A stretch of DNA of 64,000 nucleotides from Thiocapsa sp. KS1. GTDB taxonomy: Bacteria; Pseudomonadota; Gammaproteobacteria; Chromatiales; Chromatiaceae. The notes under the pieces are model-generated. The model was given only the letters and a program-made list of their open reading frames with translations. It did not search any database and was not told the origin of the DNA. A program made the translations under genes and the position numbers. The stretch's first letter is position 1. Every line of letters begins with the position of its first letter. The stretch covers positions 3,918,808 to 3,982,807 of the forward strand of contig NZ_LN848257.1 in NCBI RefSeq assembly GCF_001499735.1, given 5' to 3'. Of the stretch, positions 1 through 7,805 are shown piece by piece.

Positions 1-422
1 CCGATCAGGTCCGCTTTGACGCGGGCGGTGATGTAGCTGTCCTCCGCCTGACCTTGGAAATCGCGGCGCGTACCGACCTTGACCTCGTCGACGACCCGTT
101 GCACTTTGCCGATGCGGCTCACCGCTGTCGCGGCCTCTTGTGCGACCTCGGTCGTGTCGGCGCTGCCGGTCAGCAGGAGGGTGCGGTTGTAGCTGGTCGC
201 CGAGATCTGCGACTGGGTCCTGATATCGGCATTGCCCAGCAAGGCACTCATCGCCTCCAGCTCGATCTGCTGATCGTCGAGGATCACGTTTGCAGGGCGA
301 CGGTCGTGCACTGTCGCTGCGGTACCGACTGCCGCTGCGCCGAAGAGCATCGGCGCGCAACCGGATACGAGGGCTGCGCCGAGCAGCAGCAGACCGGGTC
401 CGGCGAGTCGTTGCCTGGACAT
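1..422 (-). CDS. dolP: BON-domain outer-membrane lipoprotein (DolP/YraP-like), 3' end outside window
   Basis: Translating the minus strand from the ATG at 422 gives an open frame that runs off the window edge after about 140 residues. It opens with a lipoprotein signal ending in the lipobox VSGC (Cys22). A BON-type domain follows (about residues 50-120, with the stretch LLLTGSADTTEVAQEAA), and a second BON repeat seems to begin at the edge (DSYITARVKADLI). DolP/YraP proteins sit at the inner face of the outer membrane and support envelope integrity. Position directly downstream of lpoA and yraN matches the E. coli order, except that the SIS-domain gene usually found between yraN and dolP is absent. 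A GTG four codons upstream is an alternative start. The C-terminus is not visible. Confidence 0.82.
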   Translation of the reverse strand, partial: MSRQRLAGPGLLLLGAALVSGCAPMLFGAAAVGTAATVHDRRPANVILDDQQIELEAMSALLGNADIRTQSQISATSYNRTLLLTGSADTTEVAQEAATAVSRIGKVQRVVDEVKVGTRRDFQGQAEDSYITARVKADLI

Positions 423-483
423 CGATCGCACGAGCGCTTCGGCTCGGCGGAGCGCAGCTCGAACGGCGAGGCCGGAACGGGGG

Positions 484-879
484 CTATTGTTCAACGACAA
501 AGGCATCTTTGATCCACTCGATTCGGTCTGCGCCGCTGACGGCGACCACGTCGAAGCGACAGGGTAACACGGTGGGGTTGGCTTGAAGATAATGGCTGGC
601 GGCAGCCGCCAAACGCTGTTGCTTGCGTCGATCGACCGTCTCCGCCGGTGTTCCGAAACGCTCCGAGCGTCGATATCGGACCTCGACAAAGACCAGGGTC
701 GTCCCGTCGCGCATCACCAGGTCGATCTCGCCGAAACGGCAGCGGTGATTGCGCGCGACGGGTTGCAGATGATGACGCTTGAGATACGCCTCGGCGAGTC
801 GCTCTTTGGCCTCGCCGACAGTCTGCGTTTCGACCGCCTTGACCCTCTCTGCCGAAGGCGGGCGGCGCTCGCGGCTCAA
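484..879 (-). CDS. yraN: YraN family endonuclease-like protein (UPF0102)
   Basis: A 131-residue protein with the hallmark YraN/UPF0102 core: GEIDLV at about 50-55 and FVEVRYR at about 64-70. These carry the E/D/E residues of a restriction-endonuclease-like (PD-(D/E)xK) fold. The cellular role is not firmly established; family members are usually annotated as Holliday-junction-resolvase-like. The first 15 residues are a poorly conserved extension before VETQTVGEAKE. The start overlaps the lpoA stop by 4 bp, so translation is probably coupled to lpoA. The next gene is the BON lipoprotein, 61 bp away. Confidence 0.9.
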   Translation of the reverse strand: MSRERRPPSAERVKAVETQTVGEAKERLAEAYLKRHHLQPVARNHRCRFGEIDLVMRDGTTLVFVEVRYRRSERFGTPAETVDRRKQQRLAAAASHYLQANPTVLPCRFDVVAVSGADRIEWIKDAFVVEQ

Positions 880-2723
880 CGGGTTTCCGCGGTGGCCGCG
901 TCGGATGGCCCCCCGGCCTCGAGTACGCCGGTCTCGCCGAAGCGTCCGAGTGCGAGCTGGCGCTGGATGCGCCCCAGCGAGTCGATCGAGAGCCCACCGG
1001 TCTGACCCGGATAAAAGGCGCCCGGACTTTTGGCCAGCGCGGGCAGCCGCGGGGCGATCCGGTAGGCGTCGATCCCCATCGCGTAGAGACGCGCCAGCGG
1101 ATTGGCGACCTTGAACGAGGATCCGCTCAAGCGTCGCCGCGACAGAGCGCCGTCCCCGCTACTGTCCAGCATCCAGGGGATATCGACGAAATAGAGCCCC
1201 GCCAGCACCCGGTCGCGGGCCGGATCGAAGACGCCGGAATAGACGTGGGATGTGGACATGACCGTCAACGACGAGGAGGTCTGCCGGATCCGCGGATAGA
1301 GCCGTTGTGCCAGCTCGTTGGTCGCGATGAGGAAGAGGACGTCCGCCGTCGTGTCGCCGAGCAGGCCGGTCACCGTCTTGTCGAAGTTCCGAGCAGTCGG
1401 GTTGTAGACGGATTCCGCTTCGAGGGTTCCGCCCAGTCGACGCCACTGGTTGCGGAAGGCGCTGGCCAGGCGTGCTCCCCAGGGTCCTTCGGGGTAGAGC
1501 ACGGCAGCGCGTTTCAGGCCCATCGAGGCGGCCTTGTTGGCGACCTCCGCGGCTTCGTTCTCGGGCGAGAGCGAAAATTGAAAGAGATTCGCGGCGGCCT
1601 GGCTGTCTCGGCTGGTCTGGTTCAGGGCGAGGGTCGGCACGGCGAGTGCCGGGCCGGCCGCGAGGCTGTCCACGGATTCCTTCTCGAGCGGGCCGATGAC
1701 ATAGTCGGCGCCGGCTTCCACGGCCTTGGCATGAATGGCCCGTGCGCGCTCGGTATGGGTGCTGTCGACGACCTCGAGCGCCGGGCGATTGCCGCTGGTA
1801 TCCGCCCGGCTGGCGGCCTCGATGCCCTCCTTGACCGATGTGGCGGCGCCAGCGAAACGCCCGCCGCGCGGCAGCATGACGGTGACGCGGTCGCCCGCGG
1901 CGTATCCCCCCGACAGCACCTTGAGGTACGCCTCCGCCAACCCGGGATGTGAAGGATGACCGAGGCGTTTGGATTGCTCTTGGCGATACCGGGTCTGGAA
2001 TGTCGCGGGGTCCGCGCCTGCACTGCGTGCCATGAGCGCGATCTCTGCCCAGCCCTTCATGGCGCCGCTCCCGCTGCGGGCAAGATCCCGCAGCCGATCG
2101 CTGCTCAGGGCGCTCAAGGTGGTGATCAGCGAGACCTGATTGAGCAAACGGGCATCCTCGTTGTCGAGCAGACGATCGAGGGCGATCAGCGACTCGGCCG
2201 CGGCGACGGGCTCGTTGGCGAGACGCTGGGCGGATGCGAGTGTCCCCAGGCGTTGAATCTTCAGGTCCTTCGGCAAGGTCTGAACCTGCATGGCCTGGAG
2301 TCGCGCGATGGCATCCTTGGGCCGTCCGTCCAGGAGGGCGAGATCCGCCTCGATCAGCAGGAGCTGCTCGCGTTGCCCGAGCGTGAGCGCCGGGCGGGAG
2401 ACCTCGCCGATCGTCTGCTGCGCCCCTCGGGTGTCGCCCGCGGACAGGTAGGCGCGAGCCGCCTTCAGCCGGAGCTGTTCGCGCGCGGGCGGCGTTGCCT
2501 GCTTTGCGATGTCCAAATAGGCCTTGGCTGCGGCACCGGCCTGTCCTTGCGCAGCGAGCGCATCGGCCTGTCTCAACGGCTCCCCGGCCACGGGTGCCAG
2601 AAGACGTGCCTCGTCCCGGGCAGGATCGATCGCGCACCCGGCGAGCGAACCGACGACAAGGAGCAGCGCGAGGACAGAGATCGGAGTGGACAGGGGACGG
2701 CGGTCAACGCGATTCTTGGGCAT
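876..2723 (-). CDS. lpoA: Penicillin-binding protein activator LpoA (LppC/YraM)
   Basis: Outer-membrane lipoprotein of about 615 residues that in E. coli activates the peptidoglycan synthase PBP1A from the outside. The signal segment (STPISVLALLLVVGSLAGC) ends in lipobox LAGC. Residues about 35-270 look like the helical TPR-type N-terminal domain (Ala/Leu/Gln rich). Residues about 280-600 form the periplasmic-binding-protein-like LppC domain (VTVMLPRGGRFAGAA, YVIGPLEKESV, TLALNQTS). I chose the ATG at 2723 (MPKNRVD), which puts the signal peptide at the N-terminus; an in-frame ATG at 2762 would add 13 residues and overlap rsmI. The gene is divergent from rsmI, as in E. coli, with only 33 bp between the starts. 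Confidence 0.92.
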   Translation of the reverse strand: MPKNRVDRRPLSTPISVLALLLVVGSLAGCAIDPARDEARLLAPVAGEPLRQADALAAQGQAGAAAKAYLDIAKQATPPAREQLRLKAARAYLSAGDTRGAQQTIGEVSRPALTLGQREQLLLIEADLALLDGRPKDAIARLQAMQVQTLPKDLKIQRLGTLASAQRLANEPVAAAESLIALDRLLDNEDARLLNQVSLITTLSALSSDRLRDLARSGSGAMKGWAEIALMARSAGADPATFQTRYRQEQSKRLGHPSHPGLAEAYLKVLSGGYAAGDRVTVMLPRGGRFAGAATSVKEGIEAASRADTSGNRPALEVVDSTHTERARAIHAKAVEAGADYVIGPLEKESVDSLAAGPALAVPTLALNQTSRDSQAAANLFQFSLSPENEAAEVANKAASMGLKRAAVLYPEGPWGARLASAFRNQWRRLGGTLEAESVYNPTARNFDKTVTGLLGDTTADVLFLIATNELAQRLYPRIRQTSSSLTVMSTSHVYSGVFDPARDRVLAGLYFVDIPWMLDSSGDGALSRRRLSGSSFKVANPLARLYAMGIDAYRIAPRLPALAKSPGAFYPGQTGGLSIDSLGRIQRQLALGRFGETGVLEAGGPSDAATAETR

Positions 2724-2756
2724 GATCCGTTCCGGTTCGAGTCGTTGGGAGGCAGG

Positions 2757-3644
2757 GTGCATCAGCCAAGGGGAATACTATACGTGGTCGCCACGCCGAT
2801 CGGCAATCTCGGGGACATGACGGATCGCGCACGTAAGGTGTTGAGCGAGGTCGATTTGATTGCGGCGGAGGATACCCGTCAGACGCTTCGGCTGCTGACG
2901 CATTTCGGCATCTCGGCCAAGCTCGTGGCCTATCACGACTACAACGAGACCGGCACCGCACCGCGACTTCTTGCCGAGCTCGAGGAGGGCCGGACGATCG
3001 CACTGGTCTCGGATGCGGGTACGCCCCTGATCAGCGATCCGGGGTTCAGTCTCGTGGCCGCGGCGCGCGAGCGTGGTTTGACCGTCGTTCCGGTACCGGG
3101 CCCGAGTGCCGCCATCTGCGCCCTCTCGGCGGCGGGTCTGCCGAGCGACCGCTTTCTTTTCGTCGGTTTTCCTCCGCGTACCCGCTCGCAACGGCGGTCC
3201 TGGCTCGGCGAGCTTGCCGGCGAGCGGGGTACGCTGATCCTCTACGAGAGCGGGAAGCGGATCGTCGGCACCCTGCGCGATCTCGGCGAAACCCTGGGCG
3301 AGACGCGACGCCTGGTCCTGGCGCGTGAGCTGACGAAGCACTTCGAGACTTTTCTGACCGGCACCGCGTCCGCGTTGGCGCAGCGCCTGGAGGACGATGC
3401 CGAGCAACGTCTCGGCGAGCTCGTCGTCCTGGTCGAGGGACGGGGCGAGGAAACGGACGATTCGGGTCGGGCGGAGGCGGAGCGGGTCCTGCGCATCCTC
3501 GCCGAGACCTTGCCGCTGGCCCGGGCCGTTGCGATCGCGGCACGCCTGACCGGGACCAAGAAAAACGCACTCTATCGCCTGGGTCTGGATCTGGCGTTGG
3601 GTCAAGGCGCCGAGGATGCGTCTGCGGAGGGCGATGACGGGTGA
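2757..3644 (+). CDS. rsmI: 16S rRNA (cytidine(1402)-2'-O)-methyltransferase RsmI
   Basis: Methylates the 2'-O of C1402 in the decoding centre of 16S rRNA using SAM. The N-terminus GILYVVATPIGNLGDMT is the family signature. It is followed by AAEDTRQT, the SAM-site stretch SDAGTPLISDPG and VPVPGPSA, giving about 295 residues, the normal length. The start is GTG at 2757, preceded by a good Shine-Dalgarno GGGAGG at 2747-2752. The open frame continues far upstream, but that part is antisense to lpoA and is not coding. The promoter must lie inside the 5' part of divergent lpoA. Confidence 0.94.
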   Translation: MHQPRGILYVVATPIGNLGDMTDRARKVLSEVDLIAAEDTRQTLRLLTHFGISAKLVAYHDYNETGTAPRLLAELEEGRTIALVSDAGTPLISDPGFSLVAAARERGLTVVPVPGPSAAICALSAAGLPSDRFLFVGFPPRTRSQRRSWLGELAGERGTLILYESGKRIVGTLRDLGETLGETRRLVLARELTKHFETFLTGTASALAQRLEDDAEQRLGELVVLVEGRGEETDDSGRAEAERVLRILAETLPLARAVAIAARLTGTKKNALYRLGLDLALGQGAEDASAEGDDG

Positions 3645-3693
3645 GTCTCGCTGTCGCCCGCGATTGACGCAGACCCGAGGGTCGGGTTGGCGC

Positions 3694-3699
3694 TATACT
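3694..3699 (+). promoter_or_regulatory. Likely -10 box of the rnpB promoter
   Basis: TATACT lies 8 bp upstream of the first paired base of RNase P RNA (3708), as expected for a sigma-70 -10 element of a stable RNA gene. A TTGACG at 3664-3669 is 24 bp upstream, too far for a standard spacer, so the -35 box is uncertain. Confidence 0.55.
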
Positions 3700-3707
3700 C
3701 CGGCGTT

Positions 3708-4080
3708 GGGAGTCGGCCGGACAGTCGCGCTCGCCGTTTGCGGCGAGGGAGGAAAGTCCGGGCTCCATAGGGCAGGGTGCCAGGTAACGCCTGGGGGGCG
3801 CGAGTCCACGGAAAGTGCCACAGAAAAGATACCGCCGACCCCGCCCCGCAAGGCGGGAGGTAAGGGTGAAATGGTGCGGTAAGAGCGCACCGCGCTGGTG
3901 GCAACAGCAGCGGCAGGGTAAACCCCACCCGGAGCAAGACCAAATAGGGGAGCATGCAGATCAGTCTGCGGCGCGCGGCCCGCGCGTGCTCCCGGGTAGG
4001 TCGCTCGAGGCGTACGGCGACGTGCGTCCCAGATGAATGACTGTCCCCGACAGAACCCGGCTTACAGGCCGGCTCCCACC
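3708..4080 (+). ncRNA. rnpB: RNase P RNA (bacterial class A)
   Basis: Catalytic RNA of RNase P, which matures tRNA 5' ends. Diagnostic conserved blocks are present: GAGGAAAGTCCGGGCTCCAT near 3749, the GGCAGGGTGCCAGGTAACGC region, AAGGGTGAAATGGTGCGGTA, AGAGCGCACCGC, AAACCCCACCCGGAGCAA, CCAAATAGGGG and the 3' block GATGAATGACTGTCC...ACAGAACCCGGCTTA. The terminal helix P1 closes perfectly: GGGAGTCGGCC at 3708 pairs (with one G-U) with GGCCGGCTCCC ending at 4077. Placement between rsmI and mraZ is common in gammaproteobacteria. The last few 3' bases are estimated. Confidence 0.97.
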
Positions 4081-4269
4081 CCCCTTCCGAGCCGGCCGAC
4101 CGACGGCAGCCCGGTCGCGCCCCGCAGTCCGTGTGGTCCCTCTTCTGAAAGGCATCTTCAGCTTTGCTCGTTAGCCTCCTGAAAAGCAATGCATAAAGTG
4201 CGTATCATGCGGCACTTGGCGAGCTGCCGCTAAGTTGCTGTCTCCCAAGAATTAAAGCAATCCGTCGCC

Positions 4270-4298
4270 TTGACGATCCCACTGGGCACCTCTAAGAT
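4270..4298 (+). promoter_or_regulatory. Sigma-70 promoter of the mra/dcw cluster (Pmra)
   Basis: TTGACG (4270-4275), a 17-bp spacer and TAAGAT (4293-4298) make a near-consensus promoter. Transcription would start near 4305, directly before the MraZ operator repeats and about 65 bp upstream of the mraZ start. This is the arrangement seen at E. coli mraZ. The 4081-4269 stretch upstream of it holds no gene that I can see, only a weak 6-bp hairpin (GCGGCA at 4209, TGCCGC at 4225). Confidence 0.7.
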
Positions 4299-4307
4299 GG
4301 AGAAGAA

Positions 4308-4332
4308 GTGGGGGAAAGTGGGGAATTAGGGG
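4308..4332 (+). promoter_or_regulatory. MraZ operator: three G-rich repeats at 10-bp period
   Basis: GTGGG occurs at 4308 and again at 4318, and a degenerate third copy AGGGG follows at 4328, exactly one helical turn apart each time. MraZ is known to bind direct repeats of the TGGG type separated by 5 nt in its own leader. The site starts right at the predicted transcription start of Pmra, fitting autorepression of the division cluster. Confidence 0.75.
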
Positions 4333-4368
4333 GCAGTCGCCGGGCGCAAGTCACCACGGGGGGCGGCG

Positions 4369-4824
4369 GTGTTTCGGGGGGTCTTCATTGTCAATCTCGA
4401 CGCGAAAGGGCGTCTTGCGGTTCCTGCAAAGTACCGCGAGCGTCTGCAGTTGTCGTGCGACTCCCACCTTGTCGTCACCGTCGATCGCGACCGCTGTCTC
4501 TTGCTCTATCCGGAGCCCGAGTGGGAGCTGATCGAAGCGAAGCTCGCTGCCTTGCCCGCGTTCGACAACACGGCTCGTGCGATCCAGCGCCTCTACATCG
4601 GCAACGCCCAGGAGGTCGAGATGGACGTCCAGGGTCGTATCCTGCTGCCGCAGTACCTGCGCGATTTCGCCTCGTTGGACAAACGCGTTGCCTTTGTCGG
4701 CCAGGGCTCGAAGTTCGAGCTCTGGGACGAGCCTGCGTGGAATGCCCGCACCGAAGCCGCGCTCGGCGATGCGGGTATCGGCGAGTTGGCGACGGCAGCC
4801 GGGCTCGGTTCCCTGACGCTTTGA
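4369..4824 (+). CDS. mraZ: Transcriptional regulator MraZ
   Basis: A 151-residue DNA-binding protein of the AbrB/MraZ type that autoregulates the division and cell-wall cluster. It has two copies of the swapped-hairpin motif: NLDAKGRLAVPAKYRERL near residues 9-26 and EMDVQGRILLPQYLRDF near 84-100. The start is GTG (MFRGVFIVNLD), which aligns with the usual MFRG start; no strong Shine-Dalgarno precedes it, only a G-rich leader. It is the first gene of the cluster, and its stop overlaps the proposed TTG start of rsmH. Confidence 0.95.
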   Translation: MFRGVFIVNLDAKGRLAVPAKYRERLQLSCDSHLVVTVDRDRCLLLYPEPEWELIEAKLAALPAFDNTARAIQRLYIGNAQEVEMDVQGRILLPQYLRDFASLDKRVAFVGQGSKFELWDEPAWNARTEAALGDAGIGELATAAGLGSLTL

Positions 4825-5765
4825 GTATCCCTTTGATCGAACAACAACATCTGCCGGTTTTGCTGGAGGAGAGCGTGCACGCCTTGATCGTGGATCCGAA
4901 CGGCATCTATGTCGACGGCACCTTTGGTCGTGGCGGGCACAGTCGCGCCATCCTCGCGCGTCTCGGCGACGCCGGGCGTCTGATCGGGATCGACCGAGAC
5001 CCCGAGGCGGTCGCTGCGGGGGATGCGCTTTCGCGCACCGATCGACGCTTCTCGATGTTGTCCGGGCGCTTCGGCTCGATCAGCGAGCTGCTCTCGCGCA
5101 TCCAGGTCCGCGGCGACCTCTGCGGTCTTTTGCTCGATCTCGGGGTGTCTTCGCCTCAGCTGGATACGGCGGAACGCGGTTTTAGTTTTTCCTCCGAGGG
5201 TCCGCTGGATCTGCGGATGGACCCGACCCGGGGCGAATCGGCGGCACAGTGGCTGGCCCGTGCCTCCGAGGCCGAGATCGCGCAAGTCCTGCGCGACTTC
5301 GGCGAGGAGCGTTTCGCCAGACGCATCGCCCGCAACATCGTTGCGGAGCGCGGCGACAGCCCTCTGACCACGACGACCCAGCTCGCCGCCTTGGTCGCGC
5401 GCTCGGTGTCGACGCGCGAGCCCGGCAAGCATCCGGCGACACGGACCTTCCAGGCGCTGCGTATCCGGATCAACGACGAGCTCGACGAGATCCGGGATTG
5501 CCTGCGCCAATCCTGCGACCTGTTGGCGCACACCGGACGGCTGGTCGTGATCAGCTTTCATTCCCTGGAGGACCGTATCGTCAAGCGTTTCATGCGCGCG
5601 GAGGCGCTTGGTCCCGTCCTGCCCAAGGGGCTTCCGGTGACCGCCGAGGAATCGCGCGGGCGCCTGCACGTCCTCGGCAAGCCGGTGCGAGCCTCGGCCG
5701 CGGAGGTCGCGTCCAATCCTCGCGCACGCAGCGCCATCATGCGGGTCGCGGAGCGTCTCCCATGA
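4821..5765 (+). CDS. rsmH: 16S rRNA (cytosine(1402)-N4)-methyltransferase RsmH (MraW)
   Basis: N4-methylates C1402 of 16S rRNA, the same nucleotide whose 2'-O is modified by RsmI upstream. Visible motifs: SAM-binding GTFGRGGHSR, DLGVSSPQLD, PLDLRMD, FQALRIRINDEL and VISFHSLEDRIVKRF. The reading frame is open well upstream, so the start has to be inferred: TTG at 4821 overlaps the mraZ stop as TTGA and gives about 314 residues starting MSIPLIEQQHLPVLLEE, matching family length. A second TTG at 4833 is possible. The stop overlaps ftsL as ATGA. Confidence 0.93.
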   Translation: MSIPLIEQQHLPVLLEESVHALIVDPNGIYVDGTFGRGGHSRAILARLGDAGRLIGIDRDPEAVAAGDALSRTDRRFSMLSGRFGSISELLSRIQVRGDLCGLLLDLGVSSPQLDTAERGFSFSSEGPLDLRMDPTRGESAAQWLARASEAEIAQVLRDFGEERFARRIARNIVAERGDSPLTTTTQLAALVARSVSTREPGKHPATRTFQALRIRINDELDEIRDCLRQSCDLLAHTGRLVVISFHSLEDRIVKRFMRAEALGPVLPKGLPVTAEESRGRLHVLGKPVRASAAEVASNPRARSAIMRVAERLP

Positions 5766-6052
5766 GCGCCCGTCCGGTCTGGCTCGTCCTCGCACTGGTC
5801 TTGGCCGTCACCCTGTCGGCGATTGCCGTGGTGTACATCAAGTACCAAACGCGTATCCACTTCAGTCAATTGCAGGTTCTGCGCGCTCAACGCGACGCCG
5901 TCGACGTGGAGTGGAATCGGCTGCGTCTCGAAGAAGCCGCGCTCTCGACTCACATCCGCGTCGAGCGCAAGGCCAGGGACCAGCTGGGCATGTTCAATCC
6001 AAGGTTCGAGGATATCTTGTTGATCGAGGAGGTCGGCCGTGTCTACCCGTAA
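5762..6052 (+). CDS. ftsL: Cell division protein FtsL
   Basis: A 96-residue single-pass inner-membrane protein of the FtsQLB subcomplex, which activates septal synthesis by FtsWI. A transmembrane helix covers about residues 5-25 (VWLVLALVLAVTLSAIAVVYI). A periplasmic coiled-coil segment follows (LQVLRAQRDAVDVEWNRLRLEE), then the conserved tail RKARDQLGMFNP. It starts with an ATGA overlap on the rsmH stop and overlaps the GTG start of ftsI by 14 bp. Confidence 0.93.
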   Translation: MSARPVWLVLALVLAVTLSAIAVVYIKYQTRIHFSQLQVLRAQRDAVDVEWNRLRLEEAALSTHIRVERKARDQLGMFNPRFEDILLIEEVGRVYP

Positions 6053-7805
6053 CCGCCGTGCCAGACGTTCCGAGCCGCGGCGGGCGAGACCGAATCTTCT
6101 GCTGCGCCGGCGCCTGTTGGTCGGCATCCTGTCGAGCGCCTTCGTCGTGCTCTCGGCCGCGGTCTTCTATCGCCAAATCGTCGAGACCGACTATCTGCGC
6201 GGCGAAGGAGAGCGTCGCTATCTGCGCGTGGGCGAGATCGCCGCACGTCGCGGCATGATCACCGACCGCAACGGCGAGCCGCTGGCTGTAAGCACGCCGG
6301 TGGAAACCGTCTGGGGGGAGCCGCGTAAGCTGGTTCATAAACCCGATGCGATCCCGCCATTGGCCATTGCGCTGGGCCTCGAGCCCAAGGCGTTGCAGGA
6401 GCGTCTTGCCGCCACCTCGGAGCGCGGCTTTCTTTATCTAAAGCGGCGTGTCAGCTTCGAGGAAGCCCGAGCGGTCCGGCAGGTCGTCGCGGATCACCAC
6501 CTCGACGGCGTCGATTTCGAAACCGAGTACCGGCGCTTCTATCCGGGCGTCGAGGTCTTCGGGCACGTGCTGGGGTTCACGAACATCGACGATCGCGGCC
6601 AGGAAGGCATCGAGCTCACGTACGACTCCTGGCTGAAATCGGAGCCGGGCCTACGTCGCGTCATTCGGGACGGTCGCCAGCAGATCGTGCAGGAGATCGA
6701 GCAGGTTCGCGCGCCGCGTCAGGGTGCCGACCTGGCGCTGAGTCTTGATCGACGCCTTCAGTTTCTCGCCTACCGCGAGCTCAAGGCCGCGGTCGCCGAG
6801 CACAAGGCCGCCGGAGGGACTCTGGTGGCCTTGGATGTCGAGACCGGCGAGATCCTCGCGATGGTCAATCAACCGGGCTACAACCCGAACTCCCAACGCG
6901 ACGGCAGCAGCGAGCGTCGCCGCAATCGCGCGGTGACCGACGTCATGGAGCCGGGCTCGACGGTCAAGCCTTTCGTCGTCGCGGCGGCCTTGGAGCGCGG
7001 TCTGGTCAAGCCGACGACCGTTATCGCGACCCGAGGATCGCTGGCGGTCGGACGCGACACCGTCAAGGACGTGCACAACTACGGTAGCCTCAGCGTAACG
7101 GGTGTGATCACCAAATCGAGCAACGTCGGCGTCGTGAAGATCGCCCAGATGATGAGCTACGGCGATCTCTGGGGTCTCTACGATCAGCTCGGGTTCGGTC
7201 ATGCCACCGATGTCGGCGTGCCGGGCGAGAGCCGGGGTGTCCTGCGCCATCATTCGAAGTGGCGCGTCTTCGAGCATGCGACCCAGGCCTTCGGTTACGG
7301 CTTGTCGGTGACCGCGCTGCAGCTGGCCCAAGCCTACGGGGTGCTGGCCGCCGACGGGGTCAAGCGGCCGGCCACGCTGCTGAAGCGGGATCCGGCCGCC
7401 CCTGCGGGCGCGGCGGAGGAGACGCGTGTTCTCAGCGCCGATACGGCCCGCAAGGTTCGGGCCATGATGGAGACCGTGGTCTCCGATCAAGGTACCGCGA
7501 AGCGCGCCGCCATCACCGGTTACCGGGTCGCCGGCAAGACCGGAACGGCCAAGAAGTCGGAGGGGCGCGCCGGCTACGGCGGCGGCAAGTATCAGGCCGT
7601 ATTTGCAGGCTTCGCCCCGGCGGGCTCCCCGCGCCTGGTCATCGCCGTCATGATCGACGAGCCGAAGGGCAAGGCCTACTACGGCGGACTCGTAGCCGCG
7701 CCTGTCTTCCAGAAGGTCATGGAAGGCGCCTTGCGTCTCTTCAATGTTCCGCCGGACGATCCGCAAGCCTCGATGCTTCTGGCCCGACGCGAGGTCAAGC
7801 CATGA
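6039..7805 (+). CDS. ftsI: Septal peptidoglycan transpeptidase FtsI (PBP3)
   Basis: A class B penicillin-binding protein of 588 residues that cross-links septal peptidoglycan in complex with FtsW. A basic cytoplasmic tail (MSTRNRRARR) leads into a membrane anchor at about 25-45. The PBP dimerisation domain (RRGMITDRNGEPLAVSTPV) comes next, then the transpeptidase domain with the three active-site motifs: STVK at 307-310, SSN at 360-362 and KTG at 500-502. GTG start, overlapping ftsL. The stop overlaps murE as ATGA. Confidence 0.96.
   Translation: MSTRNRRARRSEPRRARPNLLLRRRLLVGILSSAFVVLSAAVFYRQIVETDYLRGEGERRYLRVGEIAARRGMITDRNGEPLAVSTPVETVWGEPRKLVHKPDAIPPLAIALGLEPKALQERLAATSERGFLYLKRRVSFEEARAVRQVVADHHLDGVDFETEYRRFYPGVEVFGHVLGFTNIDDRGQEGIELTYDSWLKSEPGLRRVIRDGRQQIVQEIEQVRAPRQGADLALSLDRRLQFLAYRELKAAVAEHKAAGGTLVALDVETGEILAMVNQPGYNPNSQRDGSSERRRNRAVTDVMEPGSTVKPFVVAAALERGLVKPTTVIATRGSLAVGRDTVKDVHNYGSLSVTGVITKSSNVGVVKIAQMMSYGDLWGLYDQLGFGHATDVGVPGESRGVLRHHSKWRVFEHATQAFGYGLSVTALQLAQAYGVLAADGVKRPATLLKRDPAAPAGAAEETRVLSADTARKVRAMMETVVSDQGTAKRAAITGYRVAGKTGTAKKSEGRAGYGGGKYQAVFAGFAPAGSPRLVIAVMIDEPKGKAYYGGLVAAPVFQKVMEGALRLFNVPPDDPQASMLLARREVKP

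Noticed and set aside
3664..3669. TTGACG as -35 box of rnpB
   Set aside because: It is 24 bp from the -10 TATACT, outside the usual 16-19 bp range.
3602..4189. Minus-strand frames across RNase P RNA
   Set aside because: The region is fully explained by the conserved class A RNase P RNA on the plus strand.
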